Under the pieces are notes generated by a model that did no database searches, was not told the DNA's origin, and saw nothing but the letters and a program-made list of their open reading frames with translations. Below, one piece after another: positions 27,865 to 36,800 of a stretch of 64,000 nt of DNA; within the stretch, counting starts at the first letter, position 1, and the number at the start of each line of letters is the position of its first letter. The position numbers and the translations under genes are program-made. This DNA is from Sediminibacter sp. Hel_I_10 (GTDB lineage: Bacteria; Bacteroidota; Bacteroidia; Flavobacteriales; Flavobacteriaceae), in the NCBI RefSeq assembly GCF_000688335.1, contig NZ_JHZX01000001.1:620001-684000 (forward strand). The letters are read 5' to 3'.

Positions 27865-29424
27865 ATGAAAACGACTACAAAATTAGTATTTCAATTTATG
27901 GTTTTAGCCGCATTAGGCTTAAGCCTTATTGCCTGTGAAGGCGAAGACGGCCGTGATGGCATTAACGGTGTTGATGGTGAAAATGGTCTTGACGGCGCCA
28001 ATGGTATTGATGGCACAGACGGTCAAGATTTTATACCGGAACCAACCATATTCTCAAACAAATCTTCATACGCGCCCTTAGTGGCAATTGCTCCTCAATT
28101 TAATTATGTTTCTGCTTACTCCTTAATTAGTACACCCGACTTGATCGACGGTGATTTTCAATTGGCAGGTTCTGCCGATGGCGCTGGCTTTCTAAATGAT
28201 GGCGATGGCTACATCTATGTGGTAAATTGTGAAGACAGTTATTCTGTAGCCCGTATTCGCTTAGACGAAAATTTAATCCCCGTTTCTGGCGACTATTTAT
28301 TAAATTCTGGTGTTGCTGATTTTGCAAGACAATGCTCTGGAACTATGTTTGAAGCTGCCATCCACGGTGGGTCTGAAGACATCTTTTTATCTGCTTCAGA
28401 AAGTATTAGTTATGATGTTAAAGGGATAAATCCTAGAATTGAAACGCCTACTCCAACTGCTGATTTTGGCTTAGATGCTTTAGGAGAATTTTCTTGGGAA
28501 AATGCCGTACCTCTACCTCAGGGTGCCTATGCTGGCAAAACAGTAATCGTTGGTGGTGACGATGATTCTTCTGGTTCTGAAGGTCAGGTAGCCATGTACT
28601 ACTCTCAAAATGGCGATGCTGATTTAACAGGGGGTAGTATTTATGTATTGCGCTTTAAGCAAGTTTCAGATGGTGCCGATGGTGCTATTGCTGTAGCTCC
28701 AAATACAGTATATAATGAAAGTAGCTTAGACTTCGGAAACTCTTACGAGGTTGAGTTTGTTGAAATTCCAAACGGAAGTTCTTTATCTAAAAATGAAATG
28801 GAAACTGCTTGTACCGATGTATTTGCTAGCCAGTTTATGAGAGTTGAAGACGTAGATTATCAAAAAGGAAGTGACGCCAATGGTAGAAACGTATTTTTTG
28901 CAGTAACCGGTAGAGGTCCTGGTCAAGGCACCTATAACGATTGGGGTACTGTGTATAAATTAGAATTAGATGCGAGTAATCCTTTAGAGGGTGTTTTAAC
29001 TCAAATTGTAAGTGGAAATACAGACACGAACAATATGGATGGTAATTTAAGTGAACTACAAAGTCCTGATAACTTATGTGTAACCGAAAACTTTGTTTAC
29101 ATTCAAGAAGATCCTAATTCATTTAGCAGAGGTCATGCAGCACAAATTTACCAAACCGATATCAACGGAAATAATCCATCAAAAGTTTTAGAATTGGTTA
29201 TTAGACAAGATTTAGCCGAAGGAAATAGCACTGGTTTTAGTGGTGAATTTGGTTCTCTAATTGATGTTTCTGATAAAGTTGGAATTCCTGGTACATTCAT
29301 CTTAGCTTTACAACCTCACTATTGGAGAGATTCAAGTTTTCAAGAACTTGATGGACATAACAATAGTACTTATGAAGATAACCAAGCCTCTCAGATTGTG
29401 ATCTTAAAAGGCTTACCTAGATAG
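27865..29424 (+). CDS. PhoX-like (DUF839) lipoprotein with short collagen-like repeat
   Basis: The 519-residue protein has a lipoprotein signal (lipobox LIAC, C24). It is followed directly by ten glycines at period three (residues 26-53, G-x-y triplets), a short collagen-like stalk. The rest resembles the PhoX/DUF839 beta-propeller: FMRVEDVDY, FFAVTGRGPGQG, WGTVYKLELD and SPDNLCVTENFVYIQED follow the family order. PhoX enzymes are Ca/Fe-dependent phosphatases, but I cannot confirm the catalytic residues, so phosphatase activity is uncertain. A -7-like TAATTTTG lies at 27826-27833. A terminator separates it from the di-heme peroxidase downstream. Confidence 0.75.
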   Translation: MKTTTKLVFQFMVLAALGLSLIACEGEDGRDGINGVDGENGLDGANGIDGTDGQDFIPEPTIFSNKSSYAPLVAIAPQFNYVSAYSLISTPDLIDGDFQLAGSADGAGFLNDGDGYIYVVNCEDSYSVARIRLDENLIPVSGDYLLNSGVADFARQCSGTMFEAAIHGGSEDIFLSASESISYDVKGINPRIETPTPTADFGLDALGEFSWENAVPLPQGAYAGKTVIVGGDDDSSGSEGQVAMYYSQNGDADLTGGSIYVLRFKQVSDGADGAIAVAPNTVYNESSLDFGNSYEVEFVEIPNGSSLSKNEMETACTDVFASQFMRVEDVDYQKGSDANGRNVFFAVTGRGPGQGTYNDWGTVYKLELDASNPLEGVLTQIVSGNTDTNNMDGNLSELQSPDNLCVTENFVYIQEDPNSFSRGHAAQIYQTDINGNNPSKVLELVIRQDLAEGNSTGFSGEFGSLIDVSDKVGIPGTFILALQPHYWRDSSFQELDGHNNSTYEDNQASQIVILKGLPR

Positions 29425-29445
29425 TCCCTATAATACATTCTATTT

Positions 29446-29508
29446 AACTGTCCCTAAGCGAAGTCAAAATCTAAAGGATTTTGGCTTTGCTTATTTGGAC
29501 AGTTTTTT
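29446..29508 (+). terminator. Terminator after the PhoX-like gene
   Basis: AACTGTCC (29446-29453) pairs with GGACAGTT (29497-29504), with further pairing inside (AAAATC with GATTTT), forming a long imperfect hairpin that ends in a run of T. Confidence 0.78.
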
Positions 29509-29540
29509 GATTTGCTACATTAACCAATTTTTACATACTA

Positions 29541-31367
29541 ATGTTCTACAGACCCATAACCCTCGTTTACATTTCTATTCTTTTGACGCTCTTTTCCTGC
29601 AAAGACAAAGAAACCAAAACCATAAGTCTTCCCTCCTCTCATTGGGAATTTGCCCAAAACTATTACCTCGGCAATATCAACCAATCCATAAACTATTTGG
29701 ATAGCTTAGATACCGAGGGTTTTGATGGCAAAAACTCAAAACATTATTTTACCAAAGCAAGGCAGCATTTTAAAATGGCAGAGCCTTATGCCTCCTACCT
29801 TAATCCCGAAGTTGGACATCGTGCCAATGGACCAGCCTTACCTGTTTATAAAGAAGACAACGGTAAAGTATTACGCCCTGTGGGTTTTCAAAAAATCGAA
29901 GAGAGTATTTATGAAGGCGAAACATCACCTACCGATTTTAAAAATGAACTTTTTATTACCAAGGGGTTATTGACCAATCTTAAAGAAAATATAGAAAAAA
30001 GAGAAATCAACGCACAGCGTTTCTTTATTGCCACTCACCAACAATTATTTCGAATTGTGAGTCTAGCGATTGCTGGTTTTGACACACCAGTGAGCCATTT
30101 AGGTATTGCTGAAACCGTCGTTTCTATTGAAGGTTTACAAACCGTTTACAACAATAGCATTCAACATATTATCAAAGAAAAAAACGCAAAATTAGATGCA
30201 GAATTTCAGAACAATATAGATCAAGCCATTGCCTTTATTAAGAGCAATATGAATTTTGACACCTTTGATCGGTACACCTTTACTCGAGACTACATGAACC
30301 CCATTATGAGAAACTGGGTAGACATTAGAAAAACAAGTGCGCTTTGGGAGCCGGTAAAAAACCAGCCCTTTAATTATGATGCACCCACCTTTTTTGAAGA
30401 CAATAGCTTTAACCTTAATTTCTTTACCCCTACGGTCAATAGACACCCTACAAAAGCACAGGTAGCTTTGGGTAAACAACTTTTTTTCGATCAAAATCTT
30501 TCTGCTAGTGGCAGCATGGCCTGTGCCACTTGTCATATTCCAGAAAAAGCATACAGCGATGGGCTCGTTACAAACAAAGACAATACAGGTGAAAATTTAC
30601 AACGCAACACCCCTACGCTCATAAATACCGCATTTCAGCAAAGTTTCTTTTGGGATGGTCGTTCTGAAAATATTTTAGAACAAATCTCTGCAGTATTTAC
30701 AAATAGTAAAGAGTTTAACACCAATGTGCACGAGTTTTCTTCGGAAATATTAAAAGATTCCACCTACATCAAGGCCTTTAAAAATGCTTACGGAAAGGTA
30801 TCTACTAACAATATCGAGGTCATTAAGGCCATCTCATCATACATTTCTACACTTAACGGCTTTAGCTCTAAGTTTGATAGAAATATGAGAGCTGAAGAAG
30901 ACAGTTTTACTTCCGAAGAAAAATTAGGCTATAACCTCTTTATGGGTAAAGCCCTTTGTGCCACCTGCCATTTTGTACCATTAACCAGCGGTACCGTACC
31001 GCCATTTTTTACTGAGCATGAAAAGGAAGTGATTGGTGTACCAGAGACCAATAAAAACAAGGCACTTGATGATGATCTTGGTTTTTATTGGAAATATAAT
31101 GAACCTCTCCATTATGGCATGTTCAAAACCCCGAGCGTTAGAAATGTTGCCGTTACAGGCCCATACATGCATAATGGTGTTTATGAAACCCTAGAACAAG
31201 TCATGGAGTTTTATAACCTTGGCGGCGGTGGCGGCATGGGCTTTGACCTAGAGCACCAAACTCTTCCTTTTGATGAACTTAATCTTACAGCCCCAGAGCA
31301 AAAAGCCATTATTGCCTATTTAAAAACCTTGACCGATGATCAAATAGAAGGTGACGACACCTATTAA
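29541..31367 (+). CDS. Di-heme cytochrome c peroxidase (MauG-type) lipoprotein with extra N-terminal domain
   Basis: The 608-residue protein has a lipobox (LFSC, C20) and two CATCH heme-binding motifs, at C328-H332 and C473-H477, the signature of bacterial di-heme cytochrome c peroxidases and MauG. The peroxidase part occupies about residues 300-608. A further ~270-residue mostly helical N-terminal region is absent from classical enzymes; it faintly recalls imelysin-type domains, but that is not certain. It should act outside the cytoplasm, reducing peroxide or oxidising a protein partner. The neighbouring PhoX-like lipoprotein is a possible partner. Confidence 0.87.
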   Translation: MFYRPITLVYISILLTLFSCKDKETKTISLPSSHWEFAQNYYLGNINQSINYLDSLDTEGFDGKNSKHYFTKARQHFKMAEPYASYLNPEVGHRANGPALPVYKEDNGKVLRPVGFQKIEESIYEGETSPTDFKNELFITKGLLTNLKENIEKREINAQRFFIATHQQLFRIVSLAIAGFDTPVSHLGIAETVVSIEGLQTVYNNSIQHIIKEKNAKLDAEFQNNIDQAIAFIKSNMNFDTFDRYTFTRDYMNPIMRNWVDIRKTSALWEPVKNQPFNYDAPTFFEDNSFNLNFFTPTVNRHPTKAQVALGKQLFFDQNLSASGSMACATCHIPEKAYSDGLVTNKDNTGENLQRNTPTLINTAFQQSFFWDGRSENILEQISAVFTNSKEFNTNVHEFSSEILKDSTYIKAFKNAYGKVSTNNIEVIKAISSYISTLNGFSSKFDRNMRAEEDSFTSEEKLGYNLFMGKALCATCHFVPLTSGTVPPFFTEHEKEVIGVPETNKNKALDDDLGFYWKYNEPLHYGMFKTPSVRNVAVTGPYMHNGVYETLEQVMEFYNLGGGGGMGFDLEHQTLPFDELNLTAPEQKAIIAYLKTLTDDQIEGDDTY

Positions 31368-31401
31368 ATAGAACCAAAACAGTTCAAAAGCGCTATGCGC
31401 C

Positions 31402-31430
31402 TTGCTTTTAGGCATAAAATTCTATCTTTA
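31402..31430 (+). promoter_or_regulatory. Probable promoter of the PagL-like gene
   Basis: TTG (31402-31404) and TATCTTTA (31423-31430, one mismatch to TAnnTTTG) are 18 bases apart, 55 bases before ATG 31485. This lies inside the upstream extension of the open frame, which argues that codons before 31485 are not translated. Confidence 0.5.
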
Positions 31431-31484
31431 GGGCCACCAACCAAAACCAAAATGGTATTATGTTATAATACCTCAACCTTAAAG

Positions 31485-32753
31485 ATGAGTTATTACGTTA
31501 AAATCAAGGTGGCATTTTGTGTCGCTTTTATAGGTATATGTTGTACCGTTCAAGGGCAAGATCTTGAAGAGACCTCAACCTATATGGCTCCAGAGCTGTT
31601 AATTGGAAAAACACTAGAGGCCAATTCCAATTTTCCAGAGACCAATTTACAGACCGACTTTTTATTCAGTATCGGCAAGCATAATCTTACCAACAGGAGT
31701 GAATGGCTCTACAGATTGAACCATCCAAGAACGGGATTAACACTTGGGGTGATTGATTTTGGCAATTCTGAAAAGATTGGAAAAGCCTACACGCTGATGC
31801 CTTTTATTGAGTTTGGCGTGCTTAAGAAAAAGACCAATAGGCTAAATCTGCACATAGGGCTGGGAGGCTCTTATATGGATACGCAGTATGATAGCACCTC
31901 AAACCCTTTTAACAACGCAATTACAACACAACTGAATTGGTCATTCAGATCGTTTTTTTATTATGATGTCTATCGATTAAACCATGTGGATTTTAGAGTT
32001 GGTCTAGGTTACTTTCATCACTCAAACGGCCATACCCAATTGCCTAACCAAGGGCTCAACTCTCTTTTGGCAAGTGTGTCTGCTAAATTTAATAGTCCGA
32101 AAAAATCCCAAAAAGCGCTTGAGCATCGTGAATTTGAATCGTCTCATCAAACGTACTTCGGTTTCCGGACAGGCCTCGGTCAAAACGTGCTTTCAGAAAC
32201 ATTCAATTCTAAAAAAGAGGTCTATTCTGTAGCCATTTCCGCGGGAAAAATTATTAACAAGACCTTTAAATTTGGACTTGGGTTTCATTACCGTTTTTAC
32301 GAGCATTATTATGATTATGTAAAAAATGGAGAAGCACTTGTGGCAGATCAAGAACCTGGATGGATAGACCAACCTTATCGTTATGCTACAAATTATGGGG
32401 TATTTCTATCTTCGGAATTACTTTTGGGACACGTAGGATTTGAATTTGATATTGGTTACAATTTCTATAAACCCTTTTATAAAATTGATTGGCAGCTCAA
32501 CCAAGGATACGATTACCAAAACGGAAATGGAGAGACGGTTGTGGTACTTGGTGTTTTAGACGATTATTACAAACTCAAAAAATCGGTGCCAGCAAGATTG
32601 GGCCTTAAATATTACCTCATCTCTAATGACAAAGCACCTCAACATAATGTTTACATTGGTGCACATATCAATGCTAATTTAGGCCAGGCCGACTTTTCTG
32701 AACTGAGCCTAGGCTACAACTTTAGATTACAGCTTAAAAACAAAAAGAATTAA
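31485..32753 (+). CDS. PagL-like acyloxyacyl hydrolase (lipid A 3-O-deacylase family)
   Basis: From ATG 31485 the protein is 422 residues, with a clean Sec signal (VAFCVAFIGICCTVQGQ). The open frame extends 30 codons further upstream, but that part contains a promoter-like sequence. The PagL signature appears as FHHSNGHTQ, with H179 and S180 as likely catalytic residues. The beta-strand-rich remainder fits an outer-membrane barrel. PagL removes the ester-linked acyl chain at position 3 of lipid A. The gene is convergent with, and overlaps by 4 bases, an LpxR-like gene. Confidence 0.82.
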   Translation: MSYYVKIKVAFCVAFIGICCTVQGQDLEETSTYMAPELLIGKTLEANSNFPETNLQTDFLFSIGKHNLTNRSEWLYRLNHPRTGLTLGVIDFGNSEKIGKAYTLMPFIEFGVLKKKTNRLNLHIGLGGSYMDTQYDSTSNPFNNAITTQLNWSFRSFFYYDVYRLNHVDFRVGLGYFHHSNGHTQLPNQGLNSLLASVSAKFNSPKKSQKALEHREFESSHQTYFGFRTGLGQNVLSETFNSKKEVYSVAISAGKIINKTFKFGLGFHYRFYEHYYDYVKNGEALVADQEPGWIDQPYRYATNYGVFLSSELLLGHVGFEFDIGYNFYKPFYKIDWQLNQGYDYQNGNGETVVVLGVLDDYYKLKKSVPARLGLKYYLISNDKAPQHNVYIGAHINANLGQADFSELSLGYNFRLQLKNKKN

Positions 32754-33712
32754 AACGTAATTCCTACTCTAAATCCGCCCCATTTTGCGGTTTCTCCTGT
32801 TTCAAATTCTTTTGAAATACTAGAACGCGTATATTCAAAATAGAGAGATTGTGTTTGAATGACCAGACCAAAATTGAATTGTGCGGTAAATCGTTCCACT
32901 GCATTTGAAGATATGGTGTATGGACTCTCTCTATTGAATACGCCGCCCTGAAGCGTTGCGTCATAACCAATTATACTAAATACGGGCTGAGTGTAGGCAT
33001 AAATCTGAACGCTTTTTTTGGTTGCTTCGGAAGCAAAAAGAGGTGTAAATTGACCTATGATAAGATTTGCTCCTGCCGATACATTTGTGAATAAAGACCC
33101 TATTTGAAGGTGAGATTGGGCTTGTACAGACGCATAATCCGTAATGCGAAAGAGTTGTTTTTCTATGCCGACCTTATAGTTGAGCACCACATCATTCTTA
33201 ATTTGATGCCGCCACCCTAAAGGTTCTTTATTCCCCGTAAGTTCATGAATACAAACTTGCATTTCCTCACCAAAAGCACCAGGACCAATCCATCCTAAAC
33301 TCAAGGATGAATACACCCGTAACTTTTTTTCTGCCTGTTTTGATATTGTAAAACTTTTGAGCATAATGGCCGCAGCAAAAGGACGATCACCATATTGAAT
33401 TTCGGGCAGCTCATAATGATTTGGAGTATAGCCAACGTGCTCAATCGCCAAACCATATTTGGTTTCAAATTGCTTTGGCTGAATTAAAAAAAGATTTAAG
33501 GGATTGTTTTTAAAAACTGGGGACACGACTTCAAAATTATAGCCTTGCGTATAATTTTCATCCGTTGCTGCAAAAAAATCATTATCGTAATGGAACCTGA
33601 AATACTGCTCACTCCCAATAGTTCGAAAAGATGAAAAATGATCGATTTTTTGTGCAGACATTTTTCCGACAAAAAACAGCATCATCATCCAAAAATAGAA
33701 TCTATAGCTCAT
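32750..33712 (-). CDS. LpxR-like lipid A deacylase (DUF2219)
   Basis: The 320-residue protein has a Sec signal (FFVGKMSAQ) and the LpxR hallmarks: HYDNDFF with N44 and D45, YTQGYNF, GDRPFAAAI, and GAFGEEMQVCIHEL with Q152 and H156. In Salmonella LpxR equivalent Asn, Asp, Gln and His residues form the active site. LpxR is a calcium-dependent outer-membrane barrel that removes the 3'-acyloxyacyl chain of lipid A. The last residue is Phe, as in many outer-membrane barrels. It is convergent with the PagL-like gene. Confidence 0.85.
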   Translation of the reverse strand: MSYRFYFWMMMLFFVGKMSAQKIDHFSSFRTIGSEQYFRFHYDNDFFAATDENYTQGYNFEVVSPVFKNNPLNLFLIQPKQFETKYGLAIEHVGYTPNHYELPEIQYGDRPFAAAIMLKSFTISKQAEKKLRVYSSLSLGWIGPGAFGEEMQVCIHELTGNKEPLGWRHQIKNDVVLNYKVGIEKQLFRITDYASVQAQSHLQIGSLFTNVSAGANLIIGQFTPLFASEATKKSVQIYAYTQPVFSIIGYDATLQGGVFNRESPYTISSNAVERFTAQFNFGLVIQTQSLYFEYTRSSISKEFETGETAKWGGFRVGITF

Positions 33713-33782
33713 ATAGATAGTTACGTAATTAGAACCCTTTTAGTTTTATAAAAGCCCTATGGCTCACCCTCAACTTGATGAT

Positions 33783-33812
33783 AAAAAAAAGACCACCTTT
33801 CGGTGGCCTTTT
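33783..33812 (-). terminator. Terminator after the large repeat-protein gene
   Basis: On the minus strand CCACC and GGTGG flank a GAAA tetraloop, extended by AAAAG and CTTTT around one mismatch, and are followed by a run of T. It lies 28 bases beyond the stop of the 33840-39041 gene. Confidence 0.8.
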
Positions 33813-33839
33813 CAAAACATAATCTAGTAGGTAAATTCA

Positions 33840-36800
33840 CTATTCTAAAATTAATTTGTGCGTTACTGTTGTGCTACCAGAAGTTATATTTAAAATATAC
33901 ATTCCAGAAGCCATTCCAGAAATATCAACCGTATTTAAACCGTTAGACAAATGAGCTTCCTTCACCACACGACCGTTGACAGAGACTACTTTTAATTGCA
34001 TATCATCAGAAACCGTGTTTCCTATTTCAATATTAAAAGAGCCACTCGAAGGGTTTGGATAAAGACTGGCAATATGAGTCTGATTGAAATTATCAATCGA
34101 TAAAGTCACCTGAGATTCATAAGCCCCAATATCACGGGAAGCACCAAATACACTTTGACCAATTTGATCTACAAACGTATCATCAGCAGCACCAGCATCA
34201 AATGCAGGAGAACCATCGAATAACATATGGGTCAAGGTAACCCCGCCGTTATCTTGCAATGGTCCAACAAGAGGATCCACTTCTTCTATATCATTGGTTT
34301 GAGCTGTGAAAACATTTAAGTCATCTGTACCTATCAAATTATAATCGTTGGATGTGAATATTCCAGAAACATCAGTCCCCGAATTTGCCATGTTTAAGGC
34401 AACAATTGCATTTTTTAAAGAGACGTTAGTTACGGCATCAATTCCACCACCATTTCCAGCAGAGGTGTTTGTTGCAATTGTAGCTGCATTGATATCAAAA
34501 CTAGCCCCATTATTTGCAATTCCACCACCAGAAACCGAAGCTGAATTCGCCGTGATAGTACTGGTCATAACGGTTGTAATAGCATTCACATTTCCGTAGA
34601 TACCACCACCTTCTGCAGCGGTGTTATTATCAATTGTAGACATGGAAACGTTCATAGTGGTTCCACCTTGATTCCACAATCCGCCACCTTCATTAGCCGC
34701 AGCATTTGAAGTAATTGTACTCATGGCAATCGTTACGGTGCTTGACATGCCTGTGATATGCAATCCGCCACCATTACCTGGAGCAGCTGTACCTGCAGTG
34801 CCGTCTACATCATTATTTGACATTATAGAATTTGAAAAATTCAATGTGCCATCAATCAATTCAATAGCACCACCTGCTCTATTAGCTGCATTGGCATCAA
34901 AAGCAGAATCCGTGACCATAACGTCACCAGCTTCACTTAACAATCCACCACCAGAACCAGATGCTCCGTTGGCCATATTGTTACTAATAACGGTATCATT
35001 TTGAATATTAAGTGTACCTGCGAGGTTGTAAATTCCACCGCCACCATTGCTGGCATCGGCACCACTCGCCATATTTGCATCAATTAAGACCGCATCAACA
35101 GTCATTACTCCTGCTCCATTCCATAAACCACCACCTTCACTAGCGGCCGTATTGTTATTAACGGTTCCCGCTGTAATGCTAACGTCACTATCTCCACTTA
35201 CGTGAAGTCCACCACCATTTCCAGGTGCTCCAGTTCCTGTAACCACGCCTGCTTCATTAGCATCTAAATTCACATTAGTTAACATCACAGGCCCACTGCC
35301 ATTGGTCTCAATACCTCCACCAGCTCTATTCGCTTGATTGTTGGTAATTGAAATTCCATTAGCCATTAAGGTTCCAGCAGCATTTAAAATACCACCACCA
35401 GTAGATTGTGCACCATCTGCACTATTGTTTGTAATTGCTGTACTACCTGATAAATCTAGTGTTCCACCTTCATTATAAATACCACCTCCACCGGCTGCAC
35501 CAGCTGTCATTGCATCATTTCCCGAAGCTGTGTTAGCATCTATAAGATGATCAACAACCGTCATTACACCAGAACCATTCCATAAACCACCACCTTCATT
35601 AGCAGCACTATTTCCATTTGTGGTTCCTCCTGTAATTAGGATGTCCTGCATTCCTGTAATATGTAATCCACCACCATTTCCTGGGGCAGCAATTGCAGGT
35701 GCTACACCAGCATTATTTAAGTTTAAAGTAACATTAGTCATCGTGATTGTTCCTGTTCCGGCAACAACCTCTATACCACCACCTGCACGATTGGCTTGGT
35801 TAGATAGTATGGATGTGTCAGTTGCAGCTAAACTAGCATCAACGTCCACTAAAATACCTCCACCAGAACCAGCAGTTCCATCGGCTATATTGTTTGAAAC
35901 TGTTGTGTTATCCAAAAGAACAACCGTACCGCCATTTAACGCATAGATACCGCCACCTCCATTGGTAGCATCATTACCACTGGCAATGTTTCCATCTATG
36001 GTAGTGCCACTCACAGTGAGTGTTCCCATTCCGTTCCAAAGACCTCCACCTTCTGTAGCCGCAGTGTTTACATTTACGGTTCCGCCAGTAATATCTACTG
36101 TACTGTTTCCACTTACGTGAAGTCCGCCACCATTACCAGGTGCACCAGTTCCCGTCACAACACCAGTATCATTAGAATTCAAACTCACATTGGTAAGCAT
36201 CACTGCGCCACCTCCATTAGTTTCGATACCGCCACCTGCTCGGTTAGATTGGTTATCAGCAATGGTAATACCATTAGCCATTAATGTACCCGCAGCATTT
36301 AAGATACCACCACCGGTAGATTGAGCACCATCTGCACTATTTGATGCAATTGTAGTTGTTCCGGACAGATCTAGCGTACCACCTTCATTGTAGATACCTC
36401 CACCACCTGCAGCACCAGCAACCATTTCATCATTACCTGACGCTGTATTACTATTTACCGTATGGTCTATTAAGGTCATTACTCCAGATCCGTTCCATAA
36501 TCCGCCACCTTCATTAGCAGCAATATTACTATTAGTTGTTCCGCCTGTGATATCAACAGTGCTATCTCCACTTACATGAAGTCCGCCACCATTACCAGGT
36601 GCTCCTGCTCCAGTAACCACTCCAGTTGTATTAGAGTTTAAAGTAACATTAGTAAGCATTATTGCACCACTTCCATTGGTTTCGATACCGCCACCTGCTC
36701 GGTTAGACGTATTGTTTACTATTGAAATACCATTGGCCATAAGGGTTCCTGCTGCATTTAGAACGCCACCTCCTGTAGATTGTGCGCCATCTGCACTATT

